Source of the DNA: Begonia masoniana
Taxonomy: Eukaryota; Streptophyta; Magnoliopsida; Cucurbitales; Begoniaceae
DNA: 64,000 bases
Assembly: GCA_022432975.1 (NCBI GenBank)
Contig: CM039502.1
Coordinates: forward strand, 3,400,375-3,464,374
Direction: 5' to 3'
Positions 1-11,796 of the stretch are shown piece by piece (the first letter of the stretch is position 1; each line of letters begins with the position of its first letter). The position numbers were made by a program, and so were the translations under genes. Below the pieces are notes generated by a model. That model did not search any database. It was not told where the DNA came from and saw only the letters and a program-made list of their open reading frames with translations.

Positions 1-174
1 CAAATAGAAAATACATCATGATCTTAGTTTCGATAAAAAAAAGGTAAAGTAAAATATAAATCTCGAGAATCATTGGCATTTAATAGCTCAAACAACTTTT
101 TTGAGCAATTTTATTAGTAGACTACCCCTGCCGTGATAAAACCTATTCAATTTGTCACGTTTATATATATTTTA
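1..174. other. Flank left of the MULE, probably intron of the ALDH gene
   Basis: AT-rich sequence with no recognisable exon. Its last nine bases (166-174, tatatttta) are the left target-site duplication of the MULE. Because ALDH coding exons resume at 4690 with no start codon, this stretch is best read as intron sequence of that gene, whose 5' exons would lie upstream of the window. This is inference from exon order only. Confidence 0.4.
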
Positions 175-639
175 GGGTAAAAATTATTTTAACCCCTAAA
201 CTATTATTTTTTTTAAAACGCCCTTAAATTAACAATCCTAACAAATTCAACCTTCAATTATCATAAACCTAACAATTTAACTCATCGTGTCCACCCGATC
301 ACCTTCTATTTTGGCATTTTTTTGCCGAGAACAGGAGCCGATCGTCGGGGGGGGGTCGTTGGGGGGGGGGTGGAGGTCCACCGTTCTCAAGAGCCTTTTA
401 TAATAGGGGGCCAACTCGGGAGAACAGGCTCCCGTTCTCAATTATTGGACTGGAGAACGGGGGGCCGATCTCAATTATTGTCCAATAATTGGACCAGAAC
501 GGGGGCCGATCAGCGAGAACAGGGGGCCGATCTCCAAAATTATATAAGGAGACATCCCTCCATTATCACCTCAAGCTCGCGAAAACTCTAAAACCTCTCG
601 ATTATTTTCTTGCTCCGACAAATTTTCTCTGTATTAACA

Positions 640-2700
640 ACGTTGATGAATTCTGATTCAAGTAGATCGGTTGATTTATAGGAGACAACAACTTGTGATG
701 CCAATATAGATTGGTATTCGTACTCCACGCCTACATATGTTGATCTTCGAGCATTCGATCACTTAGAAAGTAATGAAGAAATAGAGGTGCATTCGATCTC
801 TAAAACTCTAGACGATGAGCTTCGAACACCGATCGGCTCAGAAGATGATAAGCTGAAAAGCATACCGGTAAGGGATGAAATCTCAATGAGATTTTATTTG
901 GGTAAAAAAATAGTTCTTTAAAAGAAATTAGAGAAAAAATAGTCGAATATTCCTTGACAAATAGTTATGAGATCAAATTCACCGAAAGTGATTCTCGGCG
1001 ACTGACGACCGTGTGTAAAGATGGTTGTGAGTGGCGACTGCATAGTTCAAAGATACAAAACGAGCTTACATTTCAAATAAAAAGTTTGATCGATTCTCAG
1101 TATTGTTCAAGGAAAATTGAGAATCGACGCTCTATAACAAAATGAGTGGTAAATCATTATTTGGATAGATTCAAAAGTCAACCTACGTGGAAAATCTCTT
1201 CCATTATCGAGACAGTGAAGAAAAATTTGAATGTCAACATTACACTCAGTCTTGCCAAAAGAGCAAAAAGCGAAACTTGAAAATTTAATAAAGGTCTCGG
1301 CGACGAACAATACAAACTACTGCGGTCGTACGCAGTAGAAATATGTAGATTCAATCCGAGTAGCACATTGTTCCTAGACAATTACTTGGTGGGCTATGGT
1401 GATAATCAATTATGCGTATTCCAAAGAATGTATATATGTATGGCTGCTTGCAAGATAAGTTTGCTGCAGTCTAGTAGACGTATTATCTATTTGGATAGTT
1501 GTGATCTGAAAAGCTCATGTCCCGGCCAATTACTCATAACCGTCAGTATTGATGGCAACGATGTGATATATCCCGTTGTTATTGCCAACGTTGAATCAGA
1601 ATGTAAGGACTCATGGACATAGTTTTTGCGAGTATTGAAGCAAGACCTAGATACTGAAGAGGGACGCAGATGCACAATTATTTCGGATAAAAAAAAAGTG
1701 TAATGCATTTCAAATTGTTATTTCAAATATTAGGGCGTTGTGGTAGTTATATTATTTTATGTTGACTCTGTTTTTCTTTCAAATATCATGTATTGTTGTC
1801 TGCTGTGCAGAATGAATTACCGTTAGCTGAACACCGCTATTGCTCCGGCATATGTACGCAAATTTCAAAAATCAATTTCGGGACAGAGTATACAGAGATG
1901 CAATGTTGAATGCGACCAGGGCAACCACAAGTTATCATTTTGAGATAGAAATGAAAAATTATATCAGATTAACCCGGATGCCCACACATGTCTTCGACGC
2001 ATAGAGCCTAGATATTGGGATAGTCATGCGTTTTCTACGATTCTCAAGTGCAAAATAGGATTGAATAATTTATGCGAGTCATTCAATGCAGTTCTATAGC
2101 TTGCCAAAGACAAATCGATACTGACCATATTCAAGATGATCTGAAAGTGTTTGATGACTCGAATAGTGAAAAAATACGAGAAGTTGACCTCGTCAACGGA
2201 CGTCTTGTGTCCTCAGATCAGAAAGAAGTTTGGGAAGCTAGATTGCGCAGCTCGAAATTGGAGCCCTGTGTTTACGGGAGCTGGAAGATTTGAGGTCAGT
2301 AATGGCAACGAATAATATGTTGTCGACATGAATACGTGTATGTGCAACTGTTACAGGTGAGAGCTTACTGGAATCTCGTGTGTCCATTTTATTTCCTGCA
2401 TGCATTTCTTGGGACAAACACCAGAGAATTATGTGCATCAATACTATCATCGAAAAAATTATTTGCAGATGTACTCACAATTTATTCATTCTGTTAGCGG
2501 CCACCCATAGAAAATGAGAAGGAAATCGTTCTGCCCAGAAGAAAGCGCCAACCTAGTAGACAGAAGAAAATAAGAGTGCAAAATGTCGATGAGCCGTCAC
2601 GTTCGACAGTTAGTCAGAAGAACTTGACGATGTCGTGTCATATATGTCGGCAGCAGTGGCATAATAGTCGCAATTGTCCTCACAGAGTATCCACTTAAGG
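640..2700 (+). pseudogene. MuDR-type transposase remnant inside the MULE
   Basis: Translated pieces in shifting frames match the expected order of a MULE transposase. An N-terminal MuDR DNA-binding-like stretch (about 940-1140) includes TVCKDGCEWRLHSSKI. The core (about 1470-1650) includes RRIIYLDSCDLK and PGQLLITVSIDGNDVIYP, where the first Asp corresponds to a catalytic position. A downstream block (about 2050-2140) resembles the NLCESFNAV segment. A CCHC zinc knuckle, C-x2-C-x4-H-x4-C, lies at 2636-2676. In-frame stops (for example 1621 and around 2095) and frame changes separate these blocks, so no full protein can be made. Family assignment rests on motif order recognised from memory of the MURA family. 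Confidence 0.75.
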
Positions 2701-2812
2701 CACTGCTTCCCAATACACATTTATGAGTTTCCACACATTTAACTGAACGCATGTATATTTCAACACATTTCACTCATAAACACGCTGTCATTCTTTTTTA
2801 ATATAGTTTTTA

Positions 2813-3665
2813 GGGAAACTATTGATTTTAACCCTGTACTATACCCGTAATTTCAAGTAGCTCCTTTTGCTAAAAAAATCGACAAACCGAACCCCGTATT
2901 ATGATTCTGTTATCGACATTTATCTTTTTCAATACCTACGTTAAGTGTATTGAATTTAATTTTATAAACAAATACTAAACGACATTGGATTTACTTAAAA
3001 TTATTACCACATGTTCACACATCATGGAAAGATAATCTGAAAATTTACGTGATTTTCTAAAAATTTGCGTGATTTATTATAATTATTTTATAAAATAAAT
3101 AATAAAATTACAATTAATCGGACAAGTGTTAAAAAACACAAAAATTTTCAGCATATCTTCCCATGATGTGATGAATATGTGGTAAACTTTTCAAGTAAAT
3201 TCAATATCGTTTGGTATTTTTGTAAAATTAATTTATAAAGTGAATAAGGAACTGAGATTAATTTAAAACAAAATACCAAACGATATTGAATTTACTTGAA
3301 AAGTTTACCACATATTCATCACATCATGGGAAGATAATCTGAAAATGTTCGTGATTTTCTAACACTTGTACGATTTATTGTAATTTTATTATTTATTTTA
3401 TAAAATAATTATAATAAATCACGCAAATTTTTAGAAAATCACTTAAATTTTCAAATTATCTTTCCATGATGCGATGAACATGTGGTAAAATTTCCAAGTA
3501 AATCCAATATCGTTTGGTATTTTTTTATAAAATTAAACTCAATTCACTTAACATGGGTGTTGAAAAAGGTCAAAGCCGATAACGGAATTCGGTTTGCCGA
3601 TTTTTTTAGTATAGGGGGCTACCTGAAATTACGGGTATAGTACATGGTTAAAATCGATAGTCCCC
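2813..3665. mobile_element. Nested Mutator-type MITE (853 bp)
   Basis: Flanked by perfect 9-bp direct repeats, tagttttta (2804-2812 and 3666-3674). Its ends are inverted repeats of about 110 bp (left begins GGGAAACTATTGATTTTAACC; right ends in its near complement with a 1-base indel). The interior is a large palindrome with arms built around TTGAATTTACTTGAAAAGTT and its complement, so the strand can fold into a long hairpin. No ORF of note. It lies inside the MULE just 3' of the zinc knuckle, so it arrived after the MULE. Confidence 0.85.
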
Positions 3666-3779
3666 TAGTTTTTATTATGTGCAGGAATCTTCAACACGTA
3701 GCCGCGGGAGAAATGAATGACTATATATTTATTATAATGTGTAATTTATCTATTTATTGTAATGTGTAATTTTTGATTT

Positions 3780-4060
3780 ATTATAATTTGTAATATGTAA
3801 TACAATAAATCGTACAAGTGATAGAAAATCATGAAACTTTCTTAATTAATTTTCTATTATGTGATGAATATGTGGTAAAAATTTCAAGTAAATTCAATAT
3901 CGTTTGGTATTTTTTTAAAATTAATTTATAAAGTGAAGAATGAACCGGGGGGTCCCAGCACAGGAACGGAGGGAAAAAAATGTCAAACGATATTCAATTT
4001 ATTTGAAATTTTTAACACGTGTTCACCACATTATAGGACGATAATCTGAAAAATTACGTT
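3780..4060. repeat. Partial copy of the fold-back core inside the MULE
   Basis: About 280 bp here repeat the interior of the neighbouring nested MITE: motifs such as GATGAATATGTGGTAAA, ATTCAATATCGTTTGGTATT and the AATAAATCGTACAAGTG stretch recur, again in two inverted halves around about 3945-3975. No target duplication was found, so this is either native MULE sequence or an eroded second insertion. Confidence 0.6.
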
Positions 4061-4689
4061 ATTAGACAATAATTGAGATTGGTCCCCCGTTCTCCAGTCC
4101 AATAATTGAGAACGGGAGCCCGTTCTCCCGAGCCTGTCCCCTGTTATAAAAAGCTCTTGAGAACGGGGGGGCTCCACCCCCGACAGAATGAGTGACCGTT
4201 GTTTTTAGATCGGCCCCCCATTCTACTAATTCTAGGCAAAAAATATAGAATGGAGGGGTGATTAGGGGGCCCCGAGGAGTTAAATTATTAGGTTTATGAT
4301 AGTTGAAGGTTAGATTTGTTATGGTCGTTTGTTTAAGAGTGTTTTTAAAAAAAAAATCATAATTTAGGGATTAAAATGGTTTTTACCCTCTATTTTACCC
4401 GTGTCAAACGTTACTCTTAGAATGGTATCTCTCTCTCTCTTGATTATGTTCTCTCTCTTCATTACGTAGCATCTTCTTCAATAATCCAAACTTTTTCATC
4501 AAAACACCAAAACCCATTTGCAAATTTCTCTTTTTGTTTCATAAACTCACTTCAAAAGTACTCGAATGGCTGCTTGAAACATCCAATCTAGTAGTAATAA
4601 TATCATTAAAATAACTTATAACTTAGGCTAATCTCACGTATAACATCAATATGACTTGTATTTTGATGGTTTTTTGGGGTTTAATTCAG

Positions 4690-6568
4690 GCCGGAGTGCC
4701 AGATGGGGTAGTCAACGTTGTCAATGGGTTTGGACCAACAGCTGGAGCAGCAATTAGCTCACATATGGATATTGACGCAGTAAGTTTTTGCTTTTAATTT
4801 CACAAAAATAAAAGCATAGAAATGGTAATTAATTAATGGTTATGGTAGGTGAGTTTTACTGGGTCTACAGAGGTTGGGCGTAAGATAATGGAGGCTGCAG
4901 CAAGAAGCAATCTAAAGACAGTTTCACTTGAACTGGGAGGCAAATCACCCCTCATCATTTTTGATGATGCAGATGTAGAAAAAGCTGCTGAAACTGCACT
5001 TCTTGGTGTTGTTTTCAATAAGGTAACACTTACGTTACTATTATTCAAATCGAAAACCAAATTCCCAAATCTGGTAGAAAAACTCTACATCCAAACTTTA
5101 AAACCAGAACCTAAATAAGATATCCAAACTTAAACATGGAATCCCGATCGAAAAGTTTCAATGCAGCGATGAGAGACTAGTCTTGCCGTTGTTTATCGCC
5201 ACCAAAAAATTCAATCTGCAATACACAGATCTCTCCATTTCTCTTCCAGAAATCTAAAATCGTGCCCCTTGAATGATGATTTAATCTAACCTATTATTTT
5301 GAAGTGGCAAACGTTACATAACTAAAAACCCTAATTTAATAATTGGTAAATTAAAATTTTGAACATATGATTATCAGGGAATTACCCTAAGATTGGACTT
5401 TGGAATGATAGGGAGAGGTTTGTGTGGCTGGGTCTAGAGTGTATGTTCAAGAAGGAATCTATGATGAGGTTGTGAAGAAGCTTGTGGAGAAGGCTAAGAA
5501 CTGGGTGGTTGGAGACCCATTTGACCCTACTGCTCAACAAGGACCCCAGGTAATAAAATAAAATAAAATAAATTCCTAAAAATATTATAAAATTCAACAC
5601 ACTGTGTGCTTTGCAGGTGGACAAGAATCAATTTGAGAAGATTCTTTCCTACATTGATCATGGAAAAAGAGAGGGAGCCACTTTGTTGACAGGAGGAAAC
5701 TCCATTGGCGTCAAGGGTTATTACATACAGCCCACCATTTTCACTGATGTGAAGGTTAGTTTACTGAATAATCTTTCAGCGTCTGTGTTTGTGTTTGTGT
5801 TAGAAATCGAACGATAATCAGAAAAAAATAATATAATATGAGATATTAGATTTGCGTATAAAAAATCACGGGCAGAAGAACAAATCTATTCTGAAGATTG
5901 AAATACATTTGTAAGTTTTACGACTCTAATTTACATGAATTACAAAAAAAAAAAAAACTCTAATGGAATTTTTAACATAGACCTAACTGACTTAACCCAT
6001 ATAGAATTCGGGTCACACCGAAATCTGACAGTATATCTATTATTTCTCTTAGTTTTGTTTGTTAATTTGCATCACAAATCTGTAATCTTTCTTCATAGTG
6101 TCATTTTAACATTATAGTGTATGATTCATAAATAAAATGTTCCCTGTTGTTGGCAGGATGACATGGTTATAGCCCAGGAGGAGATATTTGGACCTGTAAT
6201 GGCACTTATGAAATTCAAGTAAGCCAAAATCTCTTCTTCTTCTTCCTACACTGAAACTGTAAACCCTAGATTTTTCATGTGGGAGAAATTGCAGGGAAGT
6301 GGAAGAAGTTGTGAAAAGGGCAAACTGCACAAAATATGGGTTAGCAGCAGGGATCATGACAAACAACATTGACATAGCCAACACAGTTTCAAGATCAGTG
6401 AGGGCTGGATGTGTTTGGATCAATTGCTATCTTGTTGTGGACATTGGAATGCCTTTTGGTGGCTTTAAGATGAGTGGATTTGGCAAGGATTATGGAATGG
6501 AGGGTCTCAAAAAGTATCTCCGAGTTAAATCTGTTGTCACTCCTCTTTATAACTCTCCTTGGCTTTGA
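4690..6568 (+). CDS. ALDH2C4: Aldehyde dehydrogenase, family 2 (C-terminal exons; 5' part missing)
   Basis: NAD(P)-dependent oxidation of an aldehyde to an acid. The plant cytosolic 2C branch acts on hydroxycinnamaldehydes in ferulate/sinapate formation. Six exons splice in frame: 4690-4779, 4849-5022, 5412-5549, 5617-5754, 6157-6218 and 6295-6568 (876 nt, 291 residues, about 58% of a usual 500-residue enzyme). Visible are [11 protein letters not shown] (cofactor loop), LELGGKSP with the general-base Glu, GEVCVAGSR with the catalytic Cys at the start of the third exon, EEIFGPV and [11 protein letters not shown]. All introns have GT-AG ends. The C-terminus NSPWL is typical of the 2C branch. 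The first exon here opens after a good acceptor (tttaattcag) with no Met, so upstream exons must lie before the MULE, outside the window. The exact subfamily letter is from memory. Confidence 0.85.
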
Positions 6569-7151
6569 ATCTTATAAACCCTATTCTTAATCAGATTGGC
6601 TCCTTTGATTTTTTGCGGTTGTATGATTATTGTTGTCGTGAATAGCTTTGATGTACTAACCCCGTTCGACCCTTTTGAGTGAAAAGTGAGAAAAGGAAGA
6701 TCGACACGTTCTGGTTTGCCCGTGACGAAGAATCTCGAGATCACTTGGATTGAAAAATTATTTTCACTCATTTTTAGAACAATAATTTTACGTTTACATT
6801 TTAATTTTACATAGGCAGCATCATGTAAGTATTTATTGTCAAGTCATGGTGCATTTAAAGAGAGATGGTACATAAATGTGCTAAGATTGTCCTCCAATGA
6901 TTGATAATTATGGTTGAAACAAGACTAGTAATGAACATCTTTGGTGGTACTAAGAAACAAGTGTCAACTTTTCAAACGTGATTGAATGAAATGAGGAGAA
7001 GTTGAAGGAAGAAACAGTCAAAAGTTTCCTTTTTTTCTAAAACAGTTGTTCTGTCTTTTTTACCTTAATTTTTCCAAATTCTATCTTCCCTGCGTCTTCC
7101 CGCTGCCAACAACTGTCGTTTAGCAACAGTTTTTTGAATTTTTGTTTTCTG
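6569..7151. other. Spacer between ALDH and ARF-GEF genes
   Basis: 583 bp holding the ALDH 3' UTR and the promoter/5' leader of the ARF-GEF. AT-rich, no repeats or RNA gene recognised. The last 100 bases are pyrimidine-rich leader-like sequence. No clear TATA box can be assigned. Confidence 0.5.
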
Positions 7152-10100
7152 ATGGAAAATGCAGAGGAAAGCAATGGCGACAATAAAGAAAACAACTGCC
7201 CATCATGCGAGGAGAAGAAGAAAGATTCCGTCGTTTCCAGGCGGAAAGAACTCGGCCTCTCTTGCATGCTGAACACCGAAGTTGGAGCCGTTCTTGCCGT
7301 GGTCCGCCGCCACCCAGATCTCAATCTCCAGTTCGTATCTTCCCCGGAAGAAAATCTCGATTCCTCCGTCCAACAATCACTCAAATCCCTTCGATCCATA
7401 ATTTTCAATCCTCAACAAGAATGGCAGTCGATGGACCCGTCGATTTACCTCTCCCCATTTCTCGACGTCTTACAGAGCGAGGACGTCCCGGCGGCAGCAA
7501 CCGGCGTTGCCCTCTCCACTGTTTTGAAAATAATCAATCTCGAGGTATTCAACGAGAAGACTCCGGGAGCCAAGCACGCTATGAACTCGATCGTCACCGC
7601 CATCACTGCTTGCAGGCTCGAAAAAACCGACCCAGTTTCGGAGGATGCAGTAATGATGAAGATTCTGCAAGTTTTGACAGCCATTATGAAGCATAACGCT
7701 TCGATTCTGCTAAACGATCAAGCAGTTTGCACCATCGTCAACACTTGTTTTCAGGTCGTTCAACAATCTTCTAGTAGAGGCGATTTGCTTCAACGCACTG
7801 CAAGGTACCATTAATAATCAACGATAATCTCAAAAGTTCTTCTAATTTCACGACAATTTTATCATATTCAAAAACTATTTCTTACCAGATACACCATGCA
7901 TGAGTTGATCCAGATTATCTTCGCTTGTCTGCCGGAAATCGAGGACAGTAACGCAGAATTTTCAGAATCTGACACTGATGATGCAGATAACTGTGGGAAT
8001 TCGGAGAATGGGTATGGAATTAGATGCGCAGTTGATATATTTCATTTCTTATGCTCGCTGCTAAATGTAGTGACAATGGTGGAGATTGATGGGTGCTCAT
8101 CTAACACAGCCGATGAAGATGTTCAGCTTTTCGCTCTGGTTTTGATCAATTCCGCCATTGAATTGAGCGGAGATTCAATAGGGAAGCATCCGAAGCTTCT
8201 GAGGATGGTCCAAGACGACCTATTCCACCATCTGATTCATTACGGAACTTGTTCGAACCCGCTCGTCTTGTCGATGATCTGCAGTACTGTTTTGAATCTC
8301 TATCACTTTCTTAGAAGGTCAGATTTATAATTACATTCAGAGTTTGCATGGTTTTTTTTACAGTTAAAGGAAGAAGTCTAAATTAACTTGAAAATGGCTT
8401 GTTTTTGCAGCTTCATAAGACTCCAACTTGAAGCTTTCTTTGGTTTTGTGCTTTTAAGAGTAGCATCTCTAGGAGGGCCAATGCAAGTGCAGGAAGTTGC
8501 ATTAGAGGGCATCATAAACTTCTTTCGACAACCTTCGTTCATCATCGAAGTCTACATAAACTACGACTGTGATCCTCTCTGTCGAAACGTGTTCGAACAA
8601 ATCGGAAAATTGCTTTGCAGGCTCTCGTTTCCCACGAAAAGCCCTTTGAATTCTTTACAAATCCAAGCCTTTGAGGGGCTTATTGTCATGATCCATAACA
8701 TTGCTGAAAGAATCGACAAAGAAGGCGATTCGAGCTCTTTCCATCTGCAACCTGTGGAAACAACCGAATACACACCCTTCTGGGAAGAGAAATTGAAAGA
8801 GGAGGTAGAAGATTGGTTTGAGTTTTTAAGAGTAAGGAGAGCTCAAAAGAGGAAAATTCTTATTGCAGCCCACCATTTCAATCGAGATGTTAAGAAAGGA
8901 TTAGAGTACTTAAAGCTTTCCCACTTGATTTCTGATCCTCCAGATCCAAAAGCATATGCTTTCTTCTTTCGATACACTCCCGGACTGGACAAAATATTGA
9001 TCGGTGATTATCTTGGGGATCCAGATGAATTCCACATCAGCGTTCTTAAAGAGTTTACCTTTACGTTCGACTTTGTCGGCATGATTCTCGACACTGCTCT
9101 TCGAATGTTTCTTGAGACGTTTCGATTGCCGGGTGAGTCGCAAAAAATTCAACGGATTTTAGAATCGTTTTCGGAGAAATTTTACGACCAACAATCCTCG
9201 GAAATATTTGCAACCAAGGACTCAGTTTTTATCCTCTGCTATTCTCTCATCATGCTCAATACTGATCAACATAACCCCCAAGTGAAGAAGAAGATGACAG
9301 AGGAAGAATTCATAAGGAATAACAGAGCAATCAATGGAGGGAAGGATCTTCCTCGACAGTACCTTTCCGAGCTTTTCTACTCCATTTCGAACAATGCAAT
9401 CACCCTTTTCGGCAATTCGGGTCCTTCGTTAGAAATGAATCCAAGTCGTTGGATCGAACTGATAAACAGATCAAAAATAACTCAACCTTATCTGATGTGT
9501 GATTTCGATCGCCGTTTGGGGAGAGACATGTTTGCCTGCATTGCAGGCCCCACAGTTGCAGCCATTTCTTCCTTTTTTGAACATGCATATGAAGATGAGA
9601 TGCTAAACGAATGTATTGAAGGGCTGTTTTCTATAGCCAGGATAGCTCAATATGGACTAGAAGACACCCTTGATGAGCTTCTGGCTGCATTTAGCAAATT
9701 CACCACTCTGCTGAATCCTTATGCATCTGCAGAAGAAACTTTGTTTGCTTTTAGCAACGATCTGAAGTCGAAATTAGCTACTCTAGCGATTTTCACTATC
9801 GCGAATAATTATGGGGAATCGATCCGAGGAGGGTGGAGGAATATAGTGGATTGTCTTCTAAAACTCAAAAGGCTCAAATTACTTCCTCAATCTGTGGTAG
9901 AGTTCGACTCGTCTTCTACCGCTTCTGGCGATTCGCCATCAACAGAATCAGGTGTGATCTTCCCTTCTCAAGATTCTAAATTTGGGAACCGTCAAGCCTC
10001 AGGAGCTGCAAGTCGATTTTCGCATTTTCTGTCGCTAGACAGTATAGAAGACTCATTATCATTAAACTTGAGTGAATTTGAGCAGAATCTGAATATTGTA

Positions 10101-11498
10101 AAACAATGTCGGATTGGAAACATCTTCAGTAATAGTTCAAATTTGCCTGATGATTCTTTGCTCAATCTTGGAAGATCTTTGATTTTTGCGGCAGCTGGGA
10201 AAGGCCAGAAGTTCAGCACTCCAATCGAAGAAGAAGAAACTGTCGGGTTTTGCTGGGATCTGATTATTGCTATGGTTTTGGCCAACATCAACAGATTTCA
10301 AACATTCTGGCCAAACTTTCATGATTATCTTCAAGCAGTTGCTCAGTTTCCCTTATTTTCTCCCATCCCATTTGCAGAAAAAGCCATGTTAGGCCTTTTC
10401 AAAGTATGCCTCAAGCTCCTCTCCTCGTATCGACAAGAGAAGCTCTCAGAAGAACTCATTTTCAAATCTATTAACTTGATGTGGATGCTGGACAAAGAAA
10501 TCCTCGATACTTGCTGTGAGTTTTTGACAAAATCAGTGAGTAGGATTCTGATCGAATATCCGGCAAATCTCCAAACTCAACTCGGTTGGAAATCAGTTCT
10601 TCATCTTTTATCAGTCACCGGCCGTCAACCAGAAACTTACGATCAAGGGATTGAAACTCTGATCATGTTGATGTCCGATGGGATTCATGTTTCTCGAACA
10701 AATTATATGTACTGTGTTGATTGCGCCTTTAGCTTCGTCGCCCTCAAGAACAGCCCATTGGATAAGAATTTGAAGCTTTTGGACCTGATGTCAGATTCTG
10801 TCAACCTGTTGATTCAATGGAGTAAAAATTATTATTCAGATCCAGGAAATGGGTATAGCATTACAAGCAACACAAGCAATTCTTCGGTAGAAGACTCAAA
10901 AACCAATTCTTCGAATTTCGGAATGAATCTGTTCGTGAAATTAGGTGAAGCCCTTCGAAAAACGAGCTTAGCGAGGAGAGAAGAAATGAGAAACCACGCA
11001 ATCTCAGCTCTTCACAAAAGCTTCACCCTAGCCGAGGAATTGGATTTCCCTCCCAACAGTTGCATCAACTGCTTCAACCTCGTGATTTTCGCGATGGCCG
11101 ATGATTTACACGAAAAAATGTTGGAGTATTCAAGAAGGGAGAACTCAGAAAAGGAGATGAGAAGCATGGAAAACACATTGAAGATTGCAATGGAGCTTCT
11201 GGCAAATGTCTACTTACAGTTCTTGAAGAAGATGTCGCAAAGCTCCGGCTTCCGGACGTTTTGGCTGGGCGTGTTGAGGAGAATGGACACTTGCATGAAG
11301 GCCGACTTGGGAGAATACGGGGAGTCCAAAATGCAAGAACTAGTACCTGATTTGCTGAGAAAAATGATCACAAAAATGAGAGAAGAAGAGATTTTAGTGC
11401 AGAAGGAAGACGATGATCTATGGGAGATAACTTACATCCAGATTCAATGGATTGCTCCTTCTTTGAAAGAGGAGATGTTCCCTGAAGAAAGCTTATGA
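7152..11498 (+). CDS. GNL2: GNOM-like ARF guanine-nucleotide exchange factor (GNL2-like)
   Basis: Large GBF/GNOM-class ARF-GEF that loads GTP onto ARF GTPases on Golgi/endosomal membranes to drive vesicle budding; GNL2 is the pollen/male-gametophyte member in Arabidopsis. Exons 7152-7804, 7889-8317 and 8411-11498 join in frame to 4170 nt, 1389 residues, matching the family's length. The ATG at 7152 is the first in frame. The N-terminal DCB region (about 30-220) includes ELGLSCMLNTEVGAVLAVVR. The HUS box is NYDCDPLCRN (about 411-420). Sec7 spans about 503-693 with the glutamic finger in FRLPGESQKI (E603) and NTDQHNPQVKKKMTEEEF; the HDS/C-terminal region follows. No stops or frame breaks. Paralogue choice rests on the N-terminus, which lacks the GNOM start and reads RRKELGLSCML. 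Confidence in the ARF-GEF call is higher than in GNL2 versus other GNLs. Confidence 0.9.
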
Positions 11499-11796
11499 AG
11501 AAAATACAATCAATCCGGTAGTTAGTATCATCCAAATAGGTAAATAAAAAGATGATTATTTCAATCTTTTAGAGACCTAATATTTTGTAATCAAGAACAT
11601 TGGTAGCCATCTTTCCATGTTATAGAGTAAATCAAACTCATCGTCTTTAAAACAGCTCGCTTGACCTAATTTACCAGCGCTGCCATTGTAGTGTCCGTTC
11701 TTTTCCCCCGACTTCCTGTAATTTTTTGTTTTTCAATACGATGTTTTTTATATAAAAAAAATGCTCATTATTAGTCCAAATTATCACATAAACCTA

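Larger units (their letters stand above)
175..4388 (+). mobile_element. Decayed Mutator-like transposon (MULE, MuDR type)
   Basis: The ends form long terminal inverted repeats, about 315 bp each (175 to about 488 and about 4063 to 4388), starting GGGTAAAA and ending TTTTACCC. The flanks are 9-bp target duplications differing at one base (tatatttta at 166-174, tctatttta at 4389-4397), and 9 bp is the Mutator hallmark. The subterminal parts carry repeated G-rich AGAACGGGGGCCGATC-like motifs. Inside, on the + strand, is a broken MURA-type transposase (about 640-2700). Internal DNA at 2813-3665 is a younger nested MITE. The element is non-functional as it stands, because the transposase frame is interrupted many times. 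Divergence between the two inverted repeats and the mismatched target duplication indicate an old insertion. Confidence 0.85.

Noticed and set aside
322..591. 89-codon frame near the left end
   Set aside because: It is the G-rich subterminal repeat of the MULE inverted repeat.
8388..8410. Apparent Met start of the long ARF-GEF frame at 8388
   Set aside because: It lies in the intron before the acceptor at 8409-8410; homology and phase place the real start at 7152.
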